45,258 nucleotides of DNA from an uncultured Pelagibacteraceae bacterium. Its GTDB lineage: Bacteria > Pseudomonadota > Alphaproteobacteria > Pelagibacterales > Pelagibacteraceae. The stretch is from positions 1 through 45,258 of the forward strand of contig CACCFT010000008.1 of the NCBI GenBank assembly GCA_902545405.1. Reading direction: 5' to 3'. Under the pieces are notes generated by a model, which searched no databases, was not told where the DNA came from, and worked only from the letters and a program-made list of their open reading frames with translations. The translations under genes and the position numbers were made by a program. Shown here piece by piece: positions 7,369 to 15,553 of the stretch (position 1 is its first letter; the number at the start of each line of letters is the position of its first letter).

Positions 7369-8653
7369 ATAAATCATTCAAATTTTCGGAATTTGAATAC
7401 TTACTTGTTATATTATCAGCATTTGTTTTTTTACTTTTTACAATTTTTTCTAAGTGATCTAAAAACTTTACTTCACTTAATTTTTTTCTATTTAAAAAGT
7501 CTCTCTTTTTTAATCCTGATTTTGATATGTCTAATAGTCTCTCTGCCCAATACGAAATATCCTTGCCCATCAAATTAGTTTTCAAGCCGTTTTTAGGGGC
7601 ATTTTTATAAGCTGAAAGCACTTCATTAGCTTCCCAATTTTTAATTAAATCCAAAGCTTCTTCAAGATTTCCATAAAGTAATCCAGTGAATAGGGCAGGA
7701 CCAGCACATAAACACTCCCATCCACACGCATCCATTGATCTTAATTCGATATATTGTTTTAATCTGTTCTCTGTAAATATTGTTCCTAAATGTGTATCAA
7801 GATCGTTAGTACTAGGAATTTTATTTCCAATTTCTTTAATTTCTCCATTCATAAAGTTTTTAAATAAATATTTTTTTCCAGATATATAATTACCTTCACT
7901 TTGTAAAAATAAGATTGGATAATTCATAATATAATCTGCATATTTTTCAAAATTTACATCTTTTAAAAAAAACTCAGGCAATCCACCTCTAGATGTTTCT
8001 TGCCAAACTTTAGATCTGTAAGATAAGTATCCACTATTACTTTTTTCAACAATAGAGGAATTTGCAAAAAGTCCGATAGATATTGGAACTAAATTATTTG
8101 CCAACTTAAATTTTTTTATAAAATCTTCTTCTGAGGTATAATCTAAATTTAATTGCGTACCTGCAGTTTTATACATCATATCCAAACTTAGTTTTCCTCC
8201 AACAGGCATATCTTTGGTCATAACCACATACCTTTTTTTTGGATTATTAGGTATATCCTCAAGTTTAGATATAGGATCATATCCAGCGCTTACTATTTTA
8301 AAATCTAATTTTTCAATGACCTGATTTAACTCAAATAAATATTCATGAGACTCAGCACAAGCTTCGTGAATATTATTTAATTTTGCTCCAGATAACTCTA
8401 TTTGATTACCAGGCTCTAAAGTAATACTTTTACCATTCTTAGTTAACGCTATTGGATTTTTTTGCTCAAAAATAGGTTTCCAGCCAAACTCATATAAATT
8501 TTCAAACATTTTCTTGATTTTGGAATAATCAATTCTCGTATTTGTTTTTTTATCAAAAATAAATTTTTCATGCTCAACTCCAATCTTTAAATTAGATTTA
8601 TCCTTTGAGCCTGACTTAAAATGTTCTATTATTTGTTCCTTTGTCTCTATCAT
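7358..8653 (-). CDS. gshA: Glutamate-cysteine ligase, alphaproteobacterial/plant type
   Basis: This enzyme makes gamma-glutamylcysteine, the first step of glutathione synthesis. The 431-residue length and motifs IGVEHEKFIF, LEPGNQIELSGA, GTQLNLDYTSEEDF, and ELRSMDACGWECLCAGPALFTGL-type segments match the GCS2 family found in alphaproteobacteria and plants rather than the E. coli gshA type. The ATG shares one base with the stop of the YyaL-like gene (TAATG), and the 3' end overlaps gshB by 11 bases. Translation of all three is therefore tightly coupled. The product should be cytoplasmic; family members are often feedback-inhibited by glutathione or redox-controlled through cysteines, which I cannot assign here. 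Confidence 0.93.
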   Translation of the reverse strand: MIETKEQIIEHFKSGSKDKSNLKIGVEHEKFIFDKKTNTRIDYSKIKKMFENLYEFGWKPIFEQKNPIALTKNGKSITLEPGNQIELSGAKLNNIHEACAESHEYLFELNQVIEKLDFKIVSAGYDPISKLEDIPNNPKKRYVVMTKDMPVGGKLSLDMMYKTAGTQLNLDYTSEEDFIKKFKLANNLVPISIGLFANSSIVEKSNSGYLSYRSKVWQETSRGGLPEFFLKDVNFEKYADYIMNYPILFLQSEGNYISGKKYLFKNFMNGEIKEIGNKIPSTNDLDTHLGTIFTENRLKQYIELRSMDACGWECLCAGPALFTGLLYGNLEEALDLIKNWEANEVLSAYKNAPKNGLKTNLMGKDISYWAERLLDISKSGLKKRDFLNRKKLSEVKFLDHLEKIVKSKKTNADNITSKYSNSENLNDLYDQ

Positions 8654-10602
8654 TAGCTTATATTGTTTCTTTTTAGATAATCTTCAATTTCCTTTATATT
8701 ACTTAATTTGTTAGAGCAAGTTTGATTTTTACATATAACAATTTTTGCCTCTTTTACTTCATTATCTAGATATTTAAATGTAGCTCTAGTAAAAAATTTT
8801 TTTTGCAAATACTTTTTTATCTTAGGATCTAAATTTTGCTTTCCATGAATTGTAAAAGATATACTTTCATTACAAATATCCAATGATTTTACAAAACTAA
8901 ACATTTGTGCAAAGTTTGAGTTTAAAACTTGGTGGAAACTCTTTTTTAAAATATCAATTTTTTCAAACCATATTTTATCGCTAGTTATAATATATATTTT
9001 ATTACATAAGTTTAAATATACGCTATTTCCATTTGGTATATTATTATCATTTAGATCTACTGGTTGTACAAATAGATCATTGTCTAATATTTTATTTTTC
9101 TGCATTAAGCCTGATTTTTTATCAAAGAAGTATTCCCAGGTTTTTATTAAAATATCTTTTGCTTTTTCGATGTATTTAACGTCACCATCTAATTCATAAA
9201 TAGTTATCAAAAGACTAGAATAGTATACGTAATCTTCCAAAAAAGCGTCAATCTCCGTGTCTTGATAGCAATGGAAAATTTTGTCTGATAAATATTTTTC
9301 CAATATCTTTATACTAACAAGAGTATTTTGTTTCAGTTCTTCATTGTCAGTTACTAACGATGAAAGAAGAAGTGTTTCTAATAAAAAACAATTTTGATCA
9401 GTTTGAGATTTATCATCAAATAATGGTTTAGTACGTTTATTTCTTTGATCTAATAACGTTTTTTCTGTGTTTGAGATTTCTTTAATCTCATCATCGGAAA
9501 GTTTATTATGAGTTTCTATTAAAATATTATTACCTTCAAAATTTCCCTCTTCATTTAAATTATATTTTTTTGCAAATAAATTAAATTTAGAACCCAGAGT
9601 ATTTTTTAGTTCTGAATAATTCCATACATAATATTTTCCTTCAACACCATCGCTATCGGCATCATATGCAGACCCATAAAGATCAAAATCATTTTTAAAT
9701 TCTGAATTGATAAAATTTATGGTTTGCTCTAACTTTCCTTTATAATAAAGATTATTAGTTTTTTGAAAGAACTTATTTAACAATCCTATATATTGAATAT
9801 TATCATAAAGCATTTTTTCGAAGTGAGGGATGATCCAATTTTCATCAACAGTGTATCTTGCTATACCTCCAGCTAGATGATCATACATTCCTTTTGAAGA
9901 AATATTGTAAAGTAAAGTTTCAACAGGTTTAAAGTATTCTTCTTTTCCTGTTTTTAAATAAAAATAAAACATTGCATCAAATAAATAAAATTGGGGAAAC
10001 TTAGGAGCTCCCTTGAAACTTCCATTATCTTTATCAAGGTGCTGTATAATTTTTTCTAAAAACGGTTCTAAAGGTTGATTTAATACTGCTGATCTTTGAT
10101 TAATTTTACCAAATATTTCTTGCATTTGGGGCGCTTGATCAAGAATTTTCTCTCTATTCTTATTATATACGTCAGAGACATTATTTAGAACTTTTTGAAA
10201 ATCTGGTCTTCCATGCATTTCTTTTGGTGGGAAATAAGTTCCACCAGTAAAAGGAACTCCATTTTCATCAAGAAACATCGATAAAGGCCAACCTCCTTGG
10301 GTTCCTGTTAAAATAGATAAACTTCTTTGAAAAACATAATCTAAATCAGGTCTTTCTTCTCTATCAACTTTAATATTTATAAATTTTTCATTCATTATTT
10401 TAGCTGTTTGATCATCTTCAAAACTTTCATGAGCCATCACATGACACCAATGACAGCTCGCATATCCAACACTAAGAAATATTGGTTTTTTTTCTTTTTT
10501 TGCCTGTTCTAAACTTTCTTTATTCCAAGCAAACCAATTTACAGGATTGTCTTTATGCTGCTTTAAATACGGACTTTTCTCTTCCTTAAGTTTGTTAGTC
10601 AT
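8653..10602 (-). CDS. YyaL/DUF255 thioredoxin-fold protein
   Basis: A 649-residue member of the DUF255 (Thioredox_DsbH; YyaL, human SPATA20) family. The N-terminal part, about residues 3-165, is a thioredoxin-like domain. It contains KSPYLKQHKDNPVNW and the redox motif CHWCHVM, with Cys50 and Cys53. The rest is an all-helical alpha/alpha barrel similar to N-acylglucosamine epimerase and glycosidase-like folds (HFEKMLYDN, GSAYDADSDGVEGKYYVW). The biochemical function of the family is not settled. There is no signal peptide. It overlaps gshA by one base (TAATG) and follows an HD-domain gene by 14 bases. The coupling to gshA and gshB suggests a role in thiol chemistry, which is inference. Confidence 0.9.
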   Translation of the reverse strand: MTNKLKEEKSPYLKQHKDNPVNWFAWNKESLEQAKKEKKPIFLSVGYASCHWCHVMAHESFEDDQTAKIMNEKFINIKVDREERPDLDYVFQRSLSILTGTQGGWPLSMFLDENGVPFTGGTYFPPKEMHGRPDFQKVLNNVSDVYNKNREKILDQAPQMQEIFGKINQRSAVLNQPLEPFLEKIIQHLDKDNGSFKGAPKFPQFYLFDAMFYFYLKTGKEEYFKPVETLLYNISSKGMYDHLAGGIARYTVDENWIIPHFEKMLYDNIQYIGLLNKFFQKTNNLYYKGKLEQTINFINSEFKNDFDLYGSAYDADSDGVEGKYYVWNYSELKNTLGSKFNLFAKKYNLNEEGNFEGNNILIETHNKLSDDEIKEISNTEKTLLDQRNKRTKPLFDDKSQTDQNCFLLETLLLSSLVTDNEELKQNTLVSIKILEKYLSDKIFHCYQDTEIDAFLEDYVYYSSLLITIYELDGDVKYIEKAKDILIKTWEYFFDKKSGLMQKNKILDNDLFVQPVDLNDNNIPNGNSVYLNLCNKIYIITSDKIWFEKIDILKKSFHQVLNSNFAQMFSFVKSLDICNESISFTIHGKQNLDPKIKKYLQKKFFTRATFKYLDNEVKEAKIVICKNQTCSNKLSNIKEIEDYLKRNNIS

Positions 10603-10616
10603 GATTTCTTTTAAAA

Positions 10617-11174
10617 TTAGTGATGATAAAAGGGTTTTCGATCAAATATCTTTTTCACCATTGGTTCAAAATCTTCTAGAGACATAGATTTGTAATTAGG
10701 ATCAAAAGAAGACTGATCGTATTTTTCACAAAAATCAACTGTATCTTGATAGTATTTGTGATCCTTGAATCTATCTCTAGCGTTTCTATCACCTCCTAAA
10801 TGATGAGCACTATAATATGTTTGAAAAAGTCCATGATGAAGTATTATCCAATATGTTTTTTCTGAAACATATGGTCTTATTATTGAAGCCGCATATTGAG
10901 AATGATTCATGGGTGCCAAGTCATCTCCTATGTCATGAAGCAAAGTTGCTACTACCATCTCTTCACTTTCTCCATTTTTGTACGCTCTTGTTGCTGCTTG
11001 CAAAGAATGCTCTAATCTAGTTATTTGATAGCCTTCAAGAGTTGTAGTTTGACTTGCAAGATACTTAAGTAATCTATCTGCTGTTTTACGTTCAAAATTT
11101 TTTTCATACTTTTCTAATAATTCATAATCTTCTTTTGAACCATTTTTCATTTCAGTAAAATTTACTTTTTTCAT
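10617..11174 (-). CDS. HD-domain protein related to PhnZ-type diiron oxygenases
   Basis: This 185-residue protein has an HD metal-binding core: RLEHS (His56), LLHDIGD (His80-Asp81), MNHS (His91), LHHG (His114), and a late Asp153 in CEKYDQ. Around the first sites (LEHSLQAATRAYKNGESEEMVVATLLHD) it resembles PhnZ, a mixed-valence diiron oxygenase of phosphonate breakdown, more than ordinary phosphohydrolases. The PhnZ residues equivalent to Tyr24 and Glu27, needed for its substrate, appear to be Leu and Tyr here, so the substrate probably differs. The start is the ATG sharing one base with the purF stop (TGATG). It is followed by the YyaL-like gene. Phosphohydrolase activity remains possible. 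Confidence 0.75.
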   Translation of the reverse strand: MKKVNFTEMKNGSKEDYELLEKYEKNFERKTADRLLKYLASQTTTLEGYQITRLEHSLQAATRAYKNGESEEMVVATLLHDIGDDLAPMNHSQYAASIIRPYVSEKTYWIILHHGLFQTYYSAHHLGGDRNARDRFKDHKYYQDTVDFCEKYDQSSFDPNYKSMSLEDFEPMVKKIFDRKPFYHH

Positions 11175-12616
11175 CAATTGCTTGATCCTGTACTTAATAA
11201 TGATAATTGTGTAACTTTATCCTCTCCAAGTTCATCAATTATTTTTATTGGATAATCACCAGTAAAATGATGATCAGTTAATTGTGGATAAGCATCATTT
11301 CTCTCATCAAAACCCATTGCTCTATACAAACCATCTAAAGTTAAAAATTTAAGTGATTTTGCTTTTATAAACTCTTTTATTTCATCTACTGATTTGTTTG
11401 CTGCTAGTAATTCTTTTTTTGTAGGTGTATCAACTCCATAAAAATCTGGGTATTTTATTTCTGGACTTGCTATCCTCACATGTATTTCTTTAGCGCCATT
11501 ATCATATAACATTTTTACAATCTTTGATGAAGTGGTCCCTCTAACTAAAGAGTCGTCAACTAAAATTATTTTTTTATTTTTTATAACTGAAACATTTGCA
11601 TTTAATTTTAATTTAACTCCTAAACTTCTAATCTGTTGTGACGGCTCTATAAAAGTTCGACCAACATAATGATTTCTTATTAAACCTAAATCAAAATTTA
11701 TTTTTTTTTCCTCAGCGTAACCCAATGCAGCTGCATTACCAGAATCTGGTACCGGCACAACCAAATCAGCATCTAAATTATCCTCTTTTGCTAATTCAGC
11801 TCCAAATCTTTTACGATATTCATAAGCTGTTTTGCCATTTAAAATACTATCTGGTCTTGAAAAATAAATATATTCAAATACACATGGTCTTACTTTTTTT
11901 TGAGGAAATGGCTTAATACTTTTCAATTCATCATTTTCTACATAAACAATTTCACCATTATCAACTTCTCTAACAAACTTTGCGCCAATAATATCAAATG
12001 CACATGTTTCAGATGCAAAAACATAAGAATTTTTAAGTTTTCCTATAACCAGAGGTCTAATTCCATAAGGATCTCTTACACCAATAAGTGTATTTTGTGT
12101 CATCATAACCAATGCATACCCTCCTTGAATTTGAAACAGAGCATCAATAACTTTATCAATTGTCTTTGGTCTTTTTGATTTAGCTATAAGCTTTACTATA
12201 GTTTCTGTATCTGATGTTGTGTAAAAGATTGAGCCTTCTTCAACCATTTTATTTCTAAGTGTTATCGCATTCGTTAGATTTCCATTATGTGCAACCCCAA
12301 TTCCACCTGAATTAGTATCAGCAAAGAACGGTTGTACATTTCTTAAAGCAGTTCCGCCAGTTGTAGAATATCTATTGTGACCTATTGCATAATTTCCTGG
12401 TAAGTTTTTTAAAACTTTTTCATCATTAAAGTTGTCACCAACTAAACCAAATCTTTTTTCAGAGTGATATTTTTCGCCGTCAAATGATACAATTCCACAA
12501 CCCTCTTGTCCTCTATGCTGTAACGCATGAAGTCCTAAAGCGGTTAAGGTCGATGCTTCTGGTGTATTACTTATACCAAAGACGGCGCATTCCTCTTTTA
12601 ATTTAGGGTTATGCAT
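11174..12616 (-). CDS. purF: Amidophosphoribosyltransferase
   Basis: PurF catalyses the first committed step of purine synthesis: PRPP plus glutamine to phosphoribosylamine. The glutaminase domain starts with Cys10 after a short propeptide (KLKEECAVFGI), normally processed to expose the catalytic Cys. The PRPP site is ILVDDSLVRGTTS, and VPVPDSGNAAALGYA is also present. I choose the ATG at 12614-12616 because it gives a usual propeptide length; an in-frame ATG nine codons upstream exists. Of the cysteines that hold the iron-sulfur cluster in Bacillus-type PurF, only the first (RPCVFE) remains. The C-terminal pair is replaced (QLTDHHFTGDYP), so no cluster is expected. It overlaps cvpA by eight bases, a classic cvpA-purF order. 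Confidence 0.95.
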   Translation of the reverse strand: MHNPKLKEECAVFGISNTPEASTLTALGLHALQHRGQEGCGIVSFDGEKYHSEKRFGLVGDNFNDEKVLKNLPGNYAIGHNRYSTTGGTALRNVQPFFADTNSGGIGVAHNGNLTNAITLRNKMVEEGSIFYTTSDTETIVKLIAKSKRPKTIDKVIDALFQIQGGYALVMMTQNTLIGVRDPYGIRPLVIGKLKNSYVFASETCAFDIIGAKFVREVDNGEIVYVENDELKSIKPFPQKKVRPCVFEYIYFSRPDSILNGKTAYEYRKRFGAELAKEDNLDADLVVPVPDSGNAAALGYAEEKKINFDLGLIRNHYVGRTFIEPSQQIRSLGVKLKLNANVSVIKNKKIILVDDSLVRGTTSSKIVKMLYDNGAKEIHVRIASPEIKYPDFYGVDTPTKKELLAANKSVDEIKEFIKAKSLKFLTLDGLYRAMGFDERNDAYPQLTDHHFTGDYPIKIIDELGEDKVTQLSLLSTGSSN

Positions 12617-13154
12617 CTTGAACTTTTTCTTTAGCGTCTTCATATTGTTTTTGATTTGGAAATACCTTTATAAGATAGATACTACCTTTTTCAACCAAAG
12701 GAAATGTTAACGAATCTTTTAAATTTAACGGCCATTTTTTGCTATCGTAGACTACGTCAATAGCTGTGAATAAACAAACGATTAGAGTATAGCTCTTAGC
12801 GATTCCAAAGAAAAAGCCAAAAACCTTATCTACCGAACCTAGTCCGGTGTAGGTTACAACTTTACTTATTGCTTTATTTCCTAAAAGAATAAAAAATATT
12901 ATTAAGATAAACAATATTACACCAACAATTATATCAAGAACATATTTGCTATCTAAAATACCTTCAAAATACGGCTTTACTTTCGGAAATAAATAAATTG
13001 TTAAAATATATGCCAATACCCATTTAGCTGCTGACAATAAACTTAAAACAAAACCTTTTCTCGATCCTTGAATTAAAAAATAAACAGTTAATACAAAAAA
13101 TATATAATCAAATAATGTTACTTGTATTAAAAATTCCTGAATAGCCTCAATCAT
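12609..13154 (-). CDS. cvpA: CvpA family inner-membrane protein
   Basis: A 181-residue protein with four hydrophobic segments (about residues 12-30, 33-55, 65-93 and 105-127). It shows the CvpA pattern FDYIFFVLTVYFLIQGSRKGF near the start and a GLGSVDKVFGFFFGI motif before the last helix. E. coli CvpA is needed for colicin V production and for envelope stress tolerance; its transport activity is not established. The ATG shares one base with the stop of the upstream RND gene (TAATG), and the 3' end overlaps purF. The cvpA-purF neighbourhood is widely conserved in proteobacteria. Confidence 0.9.
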   Translation of the reverse strand: MIEAIQEFLIQVTLFDYIFFVLTVYFLIQGSRKGFVLSLLSAAKWVLAYILTIYLFPKVKPYFEGILDSKYVLDIIVGVILFILIIFFILLGNKAISKVVTYTGLGSVDKVFGFFFGIAKSYTLIVCLFTAIDVVYDSKKWPLNLKDSLTFPLVEKGSIYLIKVFPNQKQYEDAKEKVQDA

Positions 13155-15529
13155 TAATTGAATGGTTTAATTTTAAGCAATAAAGAAGGCAAAAGTGTTA
13201 AAACGGAAACCATTGCAAGCAACATAGCAATCCCTGTAAATACACCAAAGTAAATTGTTGGTATAAAATTAGACATTACTAAAATTGAAAATCCAAAAAC
13301 TATTGTAATAGATGTATTTAAAATAGCTTTACCGACTGTTGAGTGACATAATTTTAATGTTCTATTGTAATTTCTTAACTTTGCATACTCTTCTTTAAAT
13401 CTGTAAATATAATGAATACTATTATCTACAGCTATACCTATAGTTATGGCAGCTATTGTAATTGTCATCATATCAAGTGGAATTCCCAACAATCCTATCA
13501 ATCCTAATATAAAAAAAGCTGCTATAAAATTTGGAACAACACCTATTAAAGCTAATTTTAAATTTTTAAAAAGAATTATAAACATTATAAAAATTCCAAG
13601 CATAACAAACCCAAGAGTTAAAATTTGAGATTTGAATAAACTTTGTAAAAGATTGTTAAATAAAATTAATACTCCACCTAATTTGTATTCATCCTCTTTT
13701 AAATCTAATTTATTTTTAAGGTCAGAATTTATTTTAATCAGTAAATCATTTCTCCTTAAATTATCTAAAGAGTCTTTTATTCTTAAACTTATCCTAGCTT
13801 CGGAGTCTTTTATTGAAATATACGGATCTACAATTTCTTTTTTTATATTATCCGGTATTTTGGTATATAAGACGCCCATTTCCAAGGAACCGAGTTCTTT
13901 ATTGTTATTCAATTGAGTGGCAACATCAATAATTGAAGAAAAAGAAAGCACTTTTCCAATTGGCTCTAGAGAGTCCAAATAGTTATGGACCTTTTTTATC
14001 TTATCAATTTTGTCTTTAGTAAACCAATATTTTTCATCATTCTCATCTTCATCACCCCAATCGTCTTCTTCATCCTCAGATTTTTGCTCAGTATCATCTT
14101 GTTTTTGAAATTTTAAAATAACTTCAAGTGGTGTTGTGCCACCTAACTTTTCATCTATAAGTTTCATACCTTTATAGATTTCAGTATTTTTATCAAAATA
14201 ATTTATAAAACTATTTTCTACTTCAAGCTTTGAAATTCCTAGTATACTTAAAAATATAATTATTAAGGTTGTACCAAATATTGTATTTTGATTTGAAACT
14301 GAAACTTTACCGAAAAGATTAGTAATACTGGTACCTTTTTCCTCTTTTAATGCAACTTTATTAAAATTAAATAAATTAATTAATGTTGGCAATAAACTAA
14401 AAGTAATAAGAAATGAAACTATTAGACCAAAAGTCATCATAAATCCAAAATCTATTATTGGTTTTATTTCACTAAACACCAGAGACAAGAAAGCAAATAT
14501 AGTTGTTAAAGCTGTATACAAAATAGGCCAAAACATTTTACTCGTTGTCAAAGAAATAATTTTAAATTTATTTAACTTCGGAAATTGTTTTGAAAGCTGA
14601 AGATATCTTGTACTAATATGAATATTCATAGCCATTGTTAATATCAACATTAAAGCTATAAAATTAGATGATATTACAGTAACTTTCCATCCTAAGAGAC
14701 CAAGAAGTCCTGTCATTATTATAACTGAAAAAAAACAACTACTTATGGGTACAATAATCCATATCAATCTTCTAAATACATACCAAAGAGTTGCTACGAT
14801 AAATAAAAAAACTCCAAGTCCAAAAACAATTATATCATTTTTAATAAAAGTCATCATATCATCAGCAATCATTGGAATGCCACCTAAATGAATTTTGCTT
14901 TTTGAACTAAAATTTTTTATTACTTGTCTTATTTCTAAAATATTTTGATGATTTTGTTTTTTTAATTTATCTTTATATATCTCTTCCTCTTTTTTACTTT
15001 TAAAGTCCTCTATTTTATCTTTAGACTTTAAATAAACTATAATGCCAGATGTTTTGCCATCTTCGCTAATTACGAAATTCCTGAAAACAGGACTATTTAA
15101 TATTTCATTAAATCCTCTTTCTTTATCAATACCCCGTGAGCTAAGTGTAGAGTAGTTTTGCAGTCTCTCTATAAGTGGTTCATCGGAGCTGCTAAGCAAA
15201 GGAATATCTAATAGTGTAATTACACTATGTACCCAATTAAGTTTTTGAATTTCTTTTTTCAATTTTATAAGATTTTTGATAGAATTTTCTTCTATCATTC
15301 TCTCTTTTGGTGTGTAAGTGAGAACTAAAAATTCTTTCGCACCATATCTTTCGTTTATTTCATTTAAATATTTTAAATCAGGATCACCTTCAATTAATAA
15401 AGTTTCAGATGATGCATCAAGTCTAAAATTTTTTGAAAAATACCCAAAAAAACACAAGCAAGTTAATAATACAACTAAAATGAAACCTGGTTTTTTTAAT
15501 ACAATATTTTGATAAAATTTGGCTAACAT
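13154..15529 (-). CDS. RND/MMPL-family exporter
   Basis: A 791-residue inner-membrane protein with the two-half layout of RND/MMPL exporters. Each half has one helix, a large periplasmic loop, and a five- to six-helix sterol-sensing-like bundle. The second half contains IAAITIGIAVDNSIHYIYRF, a conserved helix motif of the family. Relatives (COG1033; HpnN-like) move lipids such as hopanoids to the outer membrane; the cargo here is unknown. The second periplasmic loop carries a strongly acidic insert (about residues 485-505, Asp/Glu-rich). The start is the ATG at 15527-15529; a TTG lies directly before it. It is 24 bases downstream of dnaB and overlaps cvpA by one base. Confidence 0.85.
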   Translation of the reverse strand: MLAKFYQNIVLKKPGFILVVLLTCLCFFGYFSKNFRLDASSETLLIEGDPDLKYLNEINERYGAKEFLVLTYTPKERMIEENSIKNLIKLKKEIQKLNWVHSVITLLDIPLLSSSDEPLIERLQNYSTLSSRGIDKERGFNEILNSPVFRNFVISEDGKTSGIIVYLKSKDKIEDFKSKKEEEIYKDKLKKQNHQNILEIRQVIKNFSSKSKIHLGGIPMIADDMMTFIKNDIIVFGLGVFLFIVATLWYVFRRLIWIIVPISSCFFSVIIMTGLLGLLGWKVTVISSNFIALMLILTMAMNIHISTRYLQLSKQFPKLNKFKIISLTTSKMFWPILYTALTTIFAFLSLVFSEIKPIIDFGFMMTFGLIVSFLITFSLLPTLINLFNFNKVALKEEKGTSITNLFGKVSVSNQNTIFGTTLIIIFLSILGISKLEVENSFINYFDKNTEIYKGMKLIDEKLGGTTPLEVILKFQKQDDTEQKSEDEEDDWGDEDENDEKYWFTKDKIDKIKKVHNYLDSLEPIGKVLSFSSIIDVATQLNNNKELGSLEMGVLYTKIPDNIKKEIVDPYISIKDSEARISLRIKDSLDNLRRNDLLIKINSDLKNKLDLKEDEYKLGGVLILFNNLLQSLFKSQILTLGFVMLGIFIMFIILFKNLKLALIGVVPNFIAAFFILGLIGLLGIPLDMMTITIAAITIGIAVDNSIHYIYRFKEEYAKLRNYNRTLKLCHSTVGKAILNTSITIVFGFSILVMSNFIPTIYFGVFTGIAMLLAMVSVLTLLPSLLLKIKPFN

Positions 15530-15553
15530 CAATTATTAGATTTATAATTTAAT

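Noticed and set aside
11900..12178. An open frame on the + strand opposite purF, and similar ones opposite fabG, surA, purM and mrcA.
   Set aside because: They are antisense to strongly supported genes, have biased low-complexity composition, and lack family features; AT-rich DNA read opposite Lys/Asn codons gives such frames.
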